Of a stretch of DNA of 38,806 bases, positions 23,136 to 34,427 are shown in pieces (positions within the stretch are counted from its first letter, which is position 1; every line of letters starts with the position of its first letter). The position numbers were made by a program, and so were the translations under genes. The notes under the pieces are model-generated. The model saw nothing but the letters and a program-made list of their open reading frames with translations. It ran no database searches and was not told where the DNA came from. This stretch comes from an uncultured Mycoplasmataceae bacterium (GTDB taxonomy: Bacteria; Bacillota_I; Bacilli_A; Mycoplasmatales; Mycoplasmoidaceae), in NCBI GenBank assembly GCA_949290735.1, contig CASESV010000007.1, positions 1 to 38,806 on the forward strand, in the 5' to 3' direction.

Positions 23136-23930
23136 ATGAATGAAATAATTTCTTATACATACAAGCAGAAAATATTGAATTACTTCAAATCATATAAACT
23201 TCATAACTATATTGGTTTAATTGGCTTATTTATATTTACAGTCACTATTGCATTTTTGATCAGAAATTTTGTTACATATGCTTCTGGTCCCTCTTGAAAA
23301 ATCTTTTTTGGTATATTTGATAGATTTACATGACAAAGCAATGTCTTATTATTTGTATATATGTTTTTGCATTTTATAAAACCAAAACATTCAATATTTA
23401 AAAATAATAGATTTTTAATAATGGCAATGGTTTGGATCTTTTTTACTTTTTTTGGCTATAATGTTGTTCTTGTAGGAATTAGTAAAGATAGAGGTTATAG
23501 TGGAAGCGCTATACAAGTAGTAATTAATGCTTGGGTTCATGCAATAGCACCAATTTGATTTATTATATATGGTATATGTTTTATGTTATCAAATCCAAAT
23601 AAAGAACCTACATTCTGAAAAACATTAGGATATGGAATGATATATCCAGTTATATATGCAATTTATTTAATCACTATTCCATATACATTTAGTGATTACA
23701 GATTAAATCCAGAAATATATGATAATGTTAGTGGTTTGGCATATTCTGTGTATGGTAAAGCTACAAATACCTATGAATCTTCTATAGCATATGCTTATAT
23801 ATTATCAATGCTTATAGTGTTTATTCCAGGCTCATTTGCTTTATTCTATTATTCATGAAAAGGAATTAATTTATTGTATAAAAAAGGAATTTTTAAATTC
23901 AATCAACCACGACATAAATCATTTATATAG
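23136..23930 (+). CDS. Multi-pass membrane protein, DUF1600/Pr6Pr-like
   Basis: This 264-residue protein has about six hydrophobic segments and TGA codons read as Trp. It shares a pattern with the product at 31304: FTWQSNVLLF, a hydrophobic block, and YPVIYAIYLITIP, aligning with FTQQNNILCW and YPIFYGIYLYTLP. The pattern recalls DUF1600 or Pr6Pr-like membrane proteins, though this family name is tentative. Its function is unknown. The start ATG at 23136 lies 6 bases after TATAAT (23124-23129), a leaderless arrangement, and there is no Shine-Dalgarno sequence. It is followed directly by the tRNA promoter. Confidence 0.6.
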
Positions 23931-23951
23931 TTCAATATTTTAATATAATAC

Positions 23952-23979
23952 TTGAAATTTTTAATTTGATAAGTATAAT
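23952..23979 (+). promoter_or_regulatory. Promoter of the tRNA-Ile/tRNA-Ala pair
   Basis: TTGAAA at 23952-23957 and TATAAT at 23974-23979 are separated by 16 bases and place transcription initiation near 23986, a few bases before tRNA-Ile at 23994. A second TATAAT at 23980-23985 overlaps it. Confidence 0.6.
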
Positions 23980-23993
23980 TATAATGTTGTTCT

Positions 23994-24070
23994 AGTCGTG
24001 TAGCTCAGCTGGTTAGAGCACTCCCCTGATAAGGGAGAGGTCGATGGTTCAAGTCCATTCACGACTACCA
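23994..24070 (+). tRNA. tRNA-Ile (GAU)
   Basis: The 77-base gene folds as a standard tRNA: acceptor stem AGTCGTG pairs with CACGACT, the anticodon loop CTGATAA gives anticodon GAT, the T-arm GGTTCAAGTCC is canonical and the CCA end is encoded at 24068-24070. It reads AUU and AUC; AUA depends on the lysidine tRNA modified by the TilS of this window. It is 1 base from the next tRNA. Confidence 0.97.
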
Positions 24071-24071
24071 C

Positions 24072-24147
24072 GGGGCCTTAGCTCAGTTGATAGAGCGCCT
24101 GATTTGCACTCAGGAGGTCGTGGGTTTGACTCCCATAGGCTCCACCA
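24072..24147 (+). tRNA. tRNA-Ala (UGC)
   Basis: The 76-base gene has the acceptor stem GGGGCCT/AGGCTCC containing the G3-U70 wobble pair that alanyl-tRNA synthetase recognises. The anticodon loop TTTGCAC gives TGC, which can read all four GCN codons in Mollicutes. The CCA end is encoded. It is cotranscribed with tRNA-Ile. Confidence 0.97.
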
Positions 24148-24158
24148 TATTAAATACT

Positions 24159-24183
24159 AAATGCTAGCAATAGCATTTTTTTT
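24159..24183 (+). terminator. Intrinsic terminator after the tRNA pair
   Basis: AAATGCTA (24159-24166) and TAGCATTT (24171-24178) form an 8-bp stem closed by the tetraloop GCAA, and the T-run continues to 24183. It is the clearest rho-independent terminator in the window. Confidence 0.85.
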
Positions 24184-24226
24184 GTTTTATAAAGAGCTTG
24201 AGTAGAATTTTGGATAATAATTATTG

Positions 24227-24267
24227 TATAATCAAATTATTGTTGATTAGATTTAAATTTAAAGAGG
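24227..24267 (+). promoter_or_regulatory. Promoter -10 and ribosome binding site of the purA operon
   Basis: TATAAT at 24227-24232 gives a likely start near 24239 and a leader of about 33 bases. No convincing -35 hexamer at the right distance was seen. AGAGGA at 24263-24268 precedes the ATG at 24272. Confidence 0.4.
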
Positions 24268-24271
24268 ATAT

Positions 24272-25546
24272 ATGAATAATGTAAATGTAATTATAGGTTT
24301 ACAATATGGCGATGAAGGTAAAGGTAAATTTACAGATTTAATATCAGATGATTATGATTATGTTGTTAGATATCAAGGTGGTGATAATGCAGGACACTCA
24401 ATAGCTTTTGATAATCAAAAATATTCTTTAAGATTAATTCCTTCAGGTATTTTTAAATCAAAAAAAGTTGTTATTGGAAATGGTTGTGTAGTTAATCCTG
24501 AAACACTATTATTTGAAATAGAGTATTTAAAGAAAAATAAATTTAAAATAGAAAATCAACTTTATGTATCAGATCAAGCACATGTTATTTTTGATTTTAA
24601 TATTTTAATGGATAAACTAATTGAAGATAATAAAGGAAATAAAAAAATTGGCACCACAATAAAAGGTATTGGACCAACATACACTGACAAATATTCAAGA
24701 ATAGGAATAAGAATTTGTGACTTATTTAATATCGATATTTTAAAGCAAAAATTAACACTTTCATTAAGAGATAAAAATATTATTTTTAAAAATTATGGAT
24801 ATAAAAAAATTAATGTTAATCAAGTTGCAAAAAAATATTATGAACTAGGTAAGAAAATTAAAAAATATGTATGTAATACCACTAAATTATTAAACGAAGC
24901 AATAAATTCCAATAAAAAGATTTTATTAGAAGGTGCTCAAGGTGTGTTGCTTGATATCGACTTTGGGACTTATCCTTATGTAACATCATCTAATGTTGCA
25001 ACAGGCATGAGTTCAGGAACTGGAATTGGAATTTCAAAGATAAATAATGTTCTAGGTATTGTTAAAGCATATACATCAAGAGTAGGTGAGGGACCGTTTT
25101 GTTCTGAAATTAAAGACCAGAAAATAGCAAATTCAATTAGAGAAAAAGGTAATGAATTCGGAACTGTAACAAAAAGACCTAGAAGGATAGGATGAATTGA
25201 TCTTGTTGCATTAAAATATGCAATTGAAATAACTGGAGCAACAGAATTAGCTATTACATTATTAGATGTTTTATCAATAATGGATAAAATCAAGATTTGT
25301 ATTAATTATTCACTAAATTCAAAAACTATAGACTATATTCCAACAAGTGTTGATTTATACAGCAAATGTAAACCCAAGTATATTGAAGTTCAAGGATGAA
25401 AATCAGACATATCAATGATAAAAAAATATGATGATTTACCTTTAAATTGTAAAAAATATTTAACTACTATTCAGAAAATTTTAAATGTTAAAATTTCATA
25501 CATTTCAGTTGGACCGAAAAGAGATCAAACAATAAAGGTAAAGTAA
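24272..25546 (+). CDS. purA: Adenylosuccinate synthetase
   Basis: This 424-residue enzyme joins IMP and aspartate using GTP to make adenylosuccinate. It has GLQYGDEGKGK (the phosphate-binding loop with the catalytic Asp), GGDNAGHS with the catalytic His, GTTIKGIGPTYTDK, GTYPYVTSSN, VGEGPF and TKRPRRIGW. TGA codons at 25193-25195 and later are Trp. The length is normal for the family. The ribosome binding site AGAGGA fixes the start. purB follows after 2 bases, so both steps from IMP to AMP are encoded in one unit. Confidence 0.97.
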
Positions 25547-25548
25547 TT

Positions 25549-26847
25549 ATGATAAAAAGATATGAAGTTAAAGAAATAATTGAAATTTGATCTGATGAAA
25601 ATAAATTCCAAAACTGATTAAATATTGAATTATTAAACTGTGAAGCCTTATCTAAATTAAAAGTCATACCTATAAATGAAATAAATGAGATAAAGAAAAC
25701 TATTGGTTTTAATATTAATGATGTTTATGAAATAGAAAAAGAAACAAAACATGATGTTATTGCATTCACTAGAGCAATAAGTAAATTTATGAATAATGAT
25801 GTTAAAAAATGAATTCATTATGGTTTAACATCAACAGATGTAGTTGATACAGCAAATGCAGTTGCTCTAAGGCAATCAAATGACATTATTGAAAAAGAAC
25901 TCAAAAACCTTAAAAAAGAATTAACTAAAATTTCATTAAAACATAAATATTCATATATTATTGGTAGGACACATGGTATGCATGCTGAAATTACTACTTT
26001 TGGTTTAAAAATACTAGGATGAGTAAATGAATTAGATAGACATATAAAAAGATTTGCTCTAGCAAGAAATGATATAGAAGTTGGCAAGATAAGCGGTGCA
26101 GTAGGAACATATGCAAATACTCCACCATTTGTGCAAGAATACATTTGCAAAAAATTAAAAATTAATTCTGCTTTATTCTCAACTCAAATCATATCAAGAG
26201 ACAATCATTCTTTTTATTTTGACACATTAAATAATATAGGTTTGTCACTAGACAAATGAGCAACAGAACTTAGACATTTACATCGTACTGAAATTGAAGA
26301 GATTTCTGAATATTTTGATTTAAATCAAAAAGGTTCTAGTGCAATGCCACACAAAAAGAATCCTATTAATTTTGAAAATATTTGTGGATTAACTAGATTG
26401 CTATCAGGATATGCTCTTAGTGCAAATCGTAATGTTAATTTGTGACATGAAAGAGATATATCACACTCATCAGTTGAAAGGATAATATTTCTAGATGCTA
26501 TTAATATTTTAGTTTATGTATTAAGAAGATTTATAAAAACAATATCTGAAATGGGTGTTAATAAAAAAAAGATGTTAGAAAATATTAAGACCTCAAATGC
26601 AAAAATTTTTAGTGGTTCTATCTTAAATTATCTTATTAAAAATAATAATTTATCAAGAGAGGATGCATATGATAAGATACAGATTATTACAAATAAAAAA
26701 CTTACTAATAAAAATGATTTTATAAATGAAATAGAAAAGAGTAATTTATCTAAATATATAGAAAATATAGATGAATTGTTATCATATGATTATCATTTAA
26801 AAAATATTGATTATATTTACAACAAGGTTTTAGGTAAGAAAAAATAA
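25549..26847 (+). CDS. purB: Adenylosuccinate lyase
   Basis: This 432-residue enzyme of the fumarase/aspartase superfamily releases fumarate from adenylosuccinate to give AMP. Motifs are HYGLTSTDVVDTANA, GRTHGMHAEITTFG, the superfamily signature KGSSAMPHKKNP with the flexible catalytic loop, and WHERDISHSSVER. Many TGA codons are Trp. It follows purA by 2 bases and overlaps hpt by 1 base. The C-terminal 100 residues are Lys and Asn rich but in frame. The opposite-strand frame at 25818-26150 is a shadow. Confidence 0.96.
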
Positions 26848-27392
26848 TGAAAAAGAATTTTGAAAAAATACTTTATAAAAAAAGAGAAATTGTTGCAAGA
26901 ATTAAATCTTTAGCAAAAGAAATTAATAAATATTATGCAGACAAAAAAGATGTATTAGTTGTACCAATATTAGATGGTTCTATAGTATTTGCTGGATACA
27001 TATTACCACTATTAAATTTTGATTTATCTGTTAGAGCAACAAAAATATCATCATATGGTAACGATATAAAATCAAATAAAAATCCAAAAATTAATATTCA
27101 TATTGATATGTCTATAGTTAATAATCGAACAATATTAATATTAGAAGATTTAATTGATAAAGGATATACATTAAATATGTTTAAAAAATATCTATTGGAA
27201 AATGGAGCAAAGGATGTAAAAATTTGTGTTTTATTTAATAAAAAAATAAAAAACTATAAAGACAGAAAAATTGTTCCTGATTGGAATGGGTTTATGATAG
27301 AAGATGAATGAGTTGCTGGATTTGGAGTTGATAGCAAATCAAAATTTAGAAATTTACCTTTTTTTGGAGTAGTTAAAAAAGATCACTTTTAA
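26847..27392 (+). CDS. hpt: Hypoxanthine phosphoribosyltransferase
   Basis: This 181-residue enzyme makes IMP (and GMP) from hypoxanthine (or guanine) and phosphoribosyl pyrophosphate. It has VPILDGSIVFAGYI, VRATKISSYGND, the phosphoribosyl-pyrophosphate motif ILILEDLIDKGYT and the C-terminal FMIEDEWVAGFGVD expected for HPRT; TGA in that segment is Trp. The usual EDxxDTG reads EDLIDKG, a minor change. It overlaps purB by 1 base, so the operon encodes the route from hypoxanthine to IMP to AMP, matching the nucleoside-type transporter encoded earlier. Confidence 0.92.
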
Positions 27393-27393
27393 T

Positions 27394-27443
27394 TATCTAA
27401 TTCAATAGTAATAAGTAATAATATTAGATATTTATTTTTTTCT
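27394..27443 (+). terminator. Possible intrinsic terminator after hpt
   Basis: TATCTAAT (27394-27401) and ATTAGATA (27423-27430) form an 8-bp A/T-rich stem with a 21-base loop, followed by a T-rich tract to about 27443. The large loop makes it weak. Confidence 0.4.
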
Positions 27444-27513
27444 ATTTTATGATTAGTTTTAACTATACATATTAAAAATCAAATATTTTGATAAAATAAT
27501 ATAAATTATAATT

Positions 27514-30500
27514 ATGTATTCAGATAATAGACGAGCAAAATTAATTAACGATGTTAAATTAAAAATCAAAAAAGTTTCGCCAAGAATTAGAGTTCTTGAA
27601 AAAGCTTCTGAGATTGCAGATTTAGTGTTGTCTAAAGAAGAGAAATATGCCTCTATCTCAACTAAAGAGTTAAGAAATTTATCTTATCGTATGATGGACC
27701 AAATTCAACAAGGGGCACAACTTGATAATTTTTTAATTGATGGGCTTGCTATAGCTAGAGAAATCATTTATAGAGTTCATAAAATGAAAGCGTATAAAGT
27801 CCAACTAATTGGTGCTATAGTTGCACATTTTGGTGACTTTGCAGAAATGAAAACTGGAGAGGGGAAAACCTTAACACTTTTATTAGTTTCATATGTGAAT
27901 GCATTATCAAAAAAAGGTGTACATATTGTTACTGTTAATGAATATCTTGTTGAGCGTGATATGAAATTTTCTCAAGAAGCCTTGGGAGAATTAGGTATTA
28001 CAGTCGGGTGTGTATTATCAACAATGCAACCTGATGAAAAACGGAAAATGTATGCTTGTGATATCACATATGTATCAAACTCAGAATTGGGATTTGATTA
28101 CTTAAGAGACAATATGGTAGAAAAATATGAAGATAAAATGCAAAGAGGCTTAAATTTTGCGATTGTTGATGAGGCTGACTCAGTTTTAATTGATGAGTCC
28201 AGAACTCCATTAATTATTGCAGCTAATCCTGATGAAGGAGTTGAACTTTACATTGAAGTTGATGATTTTGTTAAGTCACTAAAACCTGATGATTATGTAA
28301 TTGATTTGGAATCACATGCAATAAATTTAAATGATAATGGAATTAGAAAAACAGAAGAACATTTTAAAATTAAAAATTTATATGATATTGAAAATAGTGA
28401 GATTGTCCATAAAATAATGAACTCATTAAGAGCGAATTATATTATGGAAATAGGAAAAGAATATATTATTCAAAAAAATAAAGAAACTGGAGCTAATGAA
28501 ATTGCATTGGTCGATACATTTACTGGTCGGGTAATGGAAGGAAGAATGTATTCAGCGGGATTACATCAAGCTATTCAAGCAAAAGAAAGAGTGGAAATTG
28601 AACCTGAAAATAAAACAGTCGCTACTATTACATATCAATCATTTTTCCGTTTGTATAATAAATTAGCAGGTTTTTCAGGGACAGCATTAACAGAAAAGAA
28701 TGAATTTTTGAACATTTATAATATGGTTGTTGTTGATATTCCAACAAATAAACCAGTAAAAAGAATTGATCAGCCAGATTATATTTTTTCAAGCAAACAA
28801 GCAAAATGAAAATATGTTGCTGCTGAGATTAAACGTCGTCATGAAAAAGGACAGCCAGTATTAGTGGGTACAGTTTCTGTTGAAGACTCGGAATTATTAC
28901 ACCGATTACTAGATCATTTAAAAATTCCACATCAAGTATTAAATGCAAAAAATAATCAGTTAGAGGCTGAAATAGTTAAAAAAGCAGGTCAAAAAGGTGC
29001 AGTTACTATTGCAACAAATATGGCAGGTCGGGGAACTGATATTAAATTAGGTGAAGGTGTTAAAGAACTTGGTGGATTATATGTTCTAGGAACAGAAAGA
29101 AATGAATCTAGAAGAATTGATAACCAACTTAGAGGTCGTTCTGGAAGACAAGGTGATCCAGGCGAATCTAGATTTTTTATTTCACTTCAAGATTCATTGT
29201 TCAGAAGATTTGCTAGTGATAAATTTGATAAAGCACAATACAAACTTGGAGAAGAAATGATTGATTTAAAATTCTTTTCTAGATTATTAGATAGAACACA
29301 AAAAAGAGTTGAAGGATCAAATTTTGATATCAGAAAAAATTTAATTGATTATGATTATGTATTAAGTGAACAAAGAGAATTAGTTTATAAACAAAGAAAT
29401 AACATTTTATTATCAAAAAATATGTTGGCAATTATACAAAAAATGGTTCCAAGAGTGATTGATGTTTTTGTTTCAACTAATCGTGACGAACAAAATGTTA
29501 ACATGATTGATTATGATAATTTGATAAAAGAAATCTATGTGTCTTTAAATTATCAATTAAAATTAAAACCTGAACAACTAAAAGATTTAACAGATGTAAA
29601 AGTTTATGAATTAATTGTTAATGAAATTTCAAATGAGTTAGTAAGAATTTATAATGAAAATGATAAAGAAGCAAATAATGAACAGTGAAAGTCAATAACC
29701 ATTTCTACATTAGATAGATATTGAACAATCTTTTTAGATAAAATACAAAAATTAAGAGATGGAGTTTCATTAAGAAGTTATGAACAAAAAACCCCATTAA
29801 ATATTTATGTAGAAGATTCTGATAGATTATTTTATAATATTACTATAGATATTGCAAAAGAAGTTATATCTTCAATAATGAATTCACAAAATGGTTTTGT
29901 TCAAAAAACAGAACTAAAATTACAAGATAAAAGTAATTTAATAATGGATAGTAGTCAACTTGATATTAAAAATTTAATACCAAGAAAAAATACAATTGAA
30001 GATTTAGAGTTAAGTAATGTCTCAAATTCTGATAATAAGTCAGATAATGAATTAATTAGATTTGATCAACAAAATCAAATGAGTAAGAAAGAAGGTAAAG
30101 GTATGAATGATAATAAGATTGGAAATAATGTACAAGATGTTGTAGATGAAATTTTAAATGGTGAGAAAAATATAGAAACTGTTGAACCTCAACAAATTAA
30201 AACTACTCCACCACCTATTCCACAACCCCAACACAATACAATGCCTCCACCTCCACCACCTATCCCACAAGAGATTAAATCAAAACCACAAAATGATGAT
30301 AATGATTTCTTAAAGCAAGTGATGGATGTTGTTAATAATGATATTGATGTTAAACCAATAGATTTAGAAGGTATCGATGAGATAATTAATGAAGTTAAAA
30401 ATGAAGAACAAAAATCTCAATCAGCATCACCAATTCCAACTATTCCAATTGATACTAAAGTTGAAACGTACAATGTTGAACCTTCAAATGAATTTGTTAG

Positions 30501-31320
30501 ATCTGAGTTTATTATTGATGAACAAAATCAACCAACTAATAGACAAGATTTTAATTTAGAACCAAAGCCAGTATTTGAAAATACTACACCATCATATAAC
30601 AATTACAAATCTCCAAGAGATGATGGTAAATTTGCAAGATCTGATAATTTAAAACCAGAATCATATAATCATAATTTAAGAATAGAAAGACCGAATTATT
30701 TTGAAATTGAAAGAATTCAAAGAGAATTAGATGATAAACATATTAACTTAATTAATGAAAAGTATCAAAATATTATTGATGTAAAAGATCAAAATATTGA
30801 AGCTTTGATGAATCATTCTGATGACTTGATTAAAGAAATTGAAAATGAAAAATTAGAATACTCAAAACAAATTGAAGAAATTTACAAAAAAGAAAATGAT
30901 GAATTACGTGACATTAAAGATAGATTAGTATTATTACTTGATGAAAAAGAAAAACTTGAAAAAGTTGTTTATGATTATCAATTAAAAGAATTAGAAGAAG
31001 CTCATCGTAAGATGAAAGAAGAAAGAGAAAGATTGGAAAGAGAAAGACTATTAGAAGAAGCAAGAAAACGTGAAGAATATGAACGTGAACAAGCTCGTTT
31101 AAAAGAAATTGAAAGAGCAGAAAATGAAAGAAAAATGCAATTAGAACAAAGATCACTTAATCAAAGAAGACCTATGCATCCAAGTCAAAGATCTATCAAT
31201 CTTGGACAAAGACCTAATACATCATATAGATCAGGTCAAGTAAATAGAGGACCAAGTGCTATTAATCATAGACCAAACCCAAATCAAGTAGTTTCATTAC
31301 GTGATGCAATTAAAAAATAA
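27514..31320 (+). CDS. secA: SecA translocase ATPase with a long C-terminal extension
   Basis: SecA drives protein export through SecYEG. The first 785 or so residues are a complete SecA: Walker A MKTGEGKT (112-119), AIVDEADSVLIDE, the preprotein-binding domain, GRMYSAGLHQAIQAKE, LAGFSGTALTE, ATNMAGRGTDI, QLRGRSGRQGDPG, and the helical scaffold ending LDRYWTIFLDKIQKLRDGV. TGA codons at 28807-28809, 29686-29688 and 29722-29724 are Trp. No stop follows; the frame continues to 31320, giving 1268 residues against the usual 800-900. The extension has an acidic Asn-rich part, a proline-rich stretch (about 899-918), an alpha-helical coiled coil (about 1060-1215) and a basic Arg/Gln/Asn/Pro tail. No Shine-Dalgarno sequence precedes ATG 27514. 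Confidence 0.88.
30091..30105 (+). promoter_or_regulatory. Internal ribosome-binding-site-like sequence and ATG inside the secA extension
   Basis: GAAGG at 30091-30095 lies 7 bases before an in-frame ATG at 30103-30105 (residue 864 of the SecA frame). Internal initiation here would yield about 405 residues containing the proline-rich, coiled-coil and basic parts without the ATPase. It could also be chance in a Lys- and Gly-coding stretch. Confidence 0.3.
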
Positions 31321-32464
31321 TTACTCTTCTGATATTATTAATAAAATATCAATAAGTTGTATTGTATCTATAATGCAACTTATTTTATTAATACCAATTA
31401 TTGTTTTATTTTACTATACTATTTATTCATTTAATATTTATGGATGGGCAATTCTTGATGTTGGAGAATTGCCTGTAATATATAACACAATAAGATCTTG
31501 ATGATTGTTTTTGAGTATATTTTATTTAGCATTACTTTTTATTAATTTAAGATTAATTATTATATATAAACTATACGGTGTGCATAATTTTATATTTTGA
31601 TTAAGCTCTCTTGTGCCATTCTCTTCAATATATCTATTTGTGATATTAATTAAAAATCGATATCTAAAAATCTTTATTAGATATATTTTTTCTAACAAGT
31701 ATGAAACACAACAAATAGATCACAAAGAGTTTATTGATTGATTAAAAGGAAAAATAAGTATTAATAAAGTAATTAGAAATACTATCCTATATTATTTCAC
31801 TTTATTAATATTCTCTATCGGTTTAATTTTGATTTTCATTCCTACAAATGAGCAAAATTCATTAAATAAAGATGAACATTATTTTATTTTTAATGTTGCT
31901 TCATATTTTACTCAGCAAAATAATATATTGTGTTGGTTATTTCTTTTTTTCTTTTTCTTTTTCAATAAAAAAAGATTCTTTGCTCATAATACTTTATTAA
32001 CATATAACACATCATATATATTTATAGTTGGTTTAGTTGCAAATGTAATGATTGTTCCTTATTTAATTTTTAATAATATCAATGAAATGATAACATTAAA
32101 TATTGTTAAATTTTTTTGGCTACATCTAATTAATCAAATATTTTTTATATGATTTGCAATTAATACATTTTCAATTAATAAAGAGTATAAACTTGAATCA
32201 ACATATGATTATTATTCCAAGGGTGTAATCTATCCAATATTTTATGGAATATATTTATATACTTTACCATTTATTGCAAGACATAGTGTTTATGGGTGGC
32301 TAACAAATTTAAATTGAATGATGAAAACAGTAAATGGAACACCTGCGGGTAGTCCAATTGTTGTTCTAGGTCTATTGGGTTTAATTGGGTTATTTATTTT
32401 TACTCTTTGATTTTTTAGAAGACTAAATAAAATAATCATTAAAAATTCACAAAAATTTTATTAA
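31304..32464 (+). CDS. Multi-pass membrane protein, DUF1600/Pr6Pr-like
   Basis: This 386-residue protein has about eight hydrophobic segments and several TGA codons read as Trp. It shares with the product at 23136 the patterns YFTQQNNILCW and YPIFYGIYLYTLP, so the two are paralogues of one poorly known mycoplasma membrane family; the DUF1600 or Pr6Pr name is tentative. A run of nine or more Phe codons (FLFFFFFFFNKKR, nt about 31945-31975) is encoded by a nearly pure T/C tract. ATG 31304 (GTG 31301 is also possible) overlaps the end of secA by 17 bases with no ribosome binding site, suggesting coupling. Function unknown. Confidence 0.6.
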
Positions 32465-32483
32465 CATATATTAAGAGGATTTT

Positions 32484-34427
32484 ATGTTTAAATTAATTAC
32501 CGATAAAGTGCCAAGTGGTGATCAACCAAAAGCAATCGAATCAATAATTGATAATTTTAAAAAAACTAAATCACAAGTACTATTAGGAGCTACTGGGACT
32601 GGTAAAACTTTTACTATAGCCAATATTATTAATAAAATTCAGAAAAAAACATTAATAATGGTTCACAACAAAACATTAGCTGGACAATTATATCAAGAAA
32701 TAAAAGCATTATTTCCACAAAACAGAGTTGAATATTTTGTCTCTTACTTTGATTTTTACCAACCAGAAGCATATTTACCAAGTTCAGATACATACATTGA
32801 AAAATCATCAAAAGCAAATCAAGAAATAGAAATGATGCGTTTATCAACATTAAACTCCTTAGCTTCTTATGATGACGTTATTGTTGTTGCATCTGTTGCT
32901 GCAATTTATGCATCTGTATCAAAAGCTCAATTTAAGGAGTTTCAAAGCTATTTGCATGTTAATCAAGAATATGGTCTAGATAAATTGAAATCCACACTTG
33001 TTAACTTAAAATATCAATTTAATAATGTAGATTTAAAACCAGGTACTTTTAGAGTTAAAGGTGATATTGTTGATATAGCATACGGATATACTGATGAGTA
33101 CATTATTAGAATATCTTTTTTTGGAGATACTATAGAAAAAATTACTAAAATAGAACCTTTGACAGGTAAGGTTATAGAAAATTTAAAAGGCATTATAATT
33201 TCACCAGCTGAAGAATATATTGCAGATATTTATAAATCAAAAGATGCTTTTGAATCTATAGAAGAAGAGTTAAAAGAAAGAATTAAATATTTTAAATTAA
33301 ATGAAAAACTTATTGAAGCACAAAGAATTGAACAAAGAACTAAATATGATTTAGAAGCAATAAAAGAATTTGGATTTTGTTCTGGAATTGAAAATTATGC
33401 TCGTCATTTTGAACATCGTAAGCCAGGAGAAACACCATATACAATATTAGATTTTTATGGTGATGATTGGTTGTTAGTTATTGATGAATCACATATTTCA
33501 TTACCACAATTTAGAGGAATGTATGAAACAGATAAATCTAGAAAAACAACATTAGTAGAATATGGATTTAGATTACCATCGGCATTAGATAATAGACCAT
33601 TAAAATTTGATGAAATGCAATCAAAGATGGATAAAGTTATTTATGTTAGTGCAACTCCTAATGAATGAGAAATAAATGAAAGTAAAAATTATGTTGTTGA
33701 ACAAATTGTTAGACCAACATTTTTATTGGACCCAGAAATCGAAATAAGACCAACAAAAAATCAAATTGATGATTTAATAAACGAATTATTTAATCAAAGA
33801 AAACAAAATAATAAAACTTTTATTTCTGTAATGACGATTAGAATGGCTGAAGAATTAACAGATCTTTTACAATTAAGAGGATTTAAAATTGCATATCTTC
33901 ATAATGAATTAAAAACTCTTGAAAGATCAAGAATCTTAAATGATTTAAGAAGAGATAAATATGAAGCTATAGTAGGAATTAATTTACTAAGAGAAGGTAT
34001 TGATGTTCCTGAAGTTAGCTTAGTTACTATTTTTGATGCTGATAAACCAGGTTTATTTAGGAATGAAAAATCATTAATTCAAATGATTGGAAGAGCTGCA
34101 AGAAATATTAATGGAAGAGTTATCATGTATGGTGATGAAGTTACTAAAGATATGAAAAAAGCAATTGACGAAACAAATAGAAGAAGGCAAATACAAATTG
34201 AATACAATAAACAACACAATATTACTCCAAAAACTATTTCAAAACCAATTCATAATGATCTAGATTATTTTGATATTGATGAAAAAACTACAAAGAAAAA
34301 CAAAACACTTTCTATTAAACAATTAAAAGCAATGATGTTAAAAGCTGCTAAAAATCAAGAATACGAACTAGCTGCTGAATTGAGGGATCAAATAATCAAA
34401 ATATCAGAATCTAAATTATCTGAATAA
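32484..34427 (+). CDS. uvrB: Excinuclease ABC subunit B
   Basis: This 647-residue DNA-damage recognition helicase works with UvrA and UvrC in nucleotide excision repair. It has Walker A GATGTGKT (35-42), the beta-hairpin region [37 protein letters not shown] (TGA is Trp), [25 protein letters not shown], and a C-terminal UVR domain [19 protein letters not shown]. Length is near the usual 650-670. AAGAGG at 32472-32477 supports ATG 32484. uvrA and uvrC are not in the window. Its end overlaps the convergent gene at 34416 by 12 bases. Confidence 0.97.

Noticed and set aside
25818-26150. Minus-strand frame of 110 codons inside purB
   Set aside because: It is a shadow of a conserved enzyme gene.
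29878-31320. Separate 480-codon gene after secA
   Set aside because: The frame is the same as secA, with no stop before it and no Shine-Dalgarno sequence at ATG 29878; the fusion is the simpler reading, though internal initiation at 30103 is kept as a finding.
31940-31975. T/C-rich tract as a phase-variable repeat in the membrane gene
   Set aside because: The tract is interrupted by C residues and codes for Phe and Leu in a membrane helix, so slippage is less likely than codon bias.
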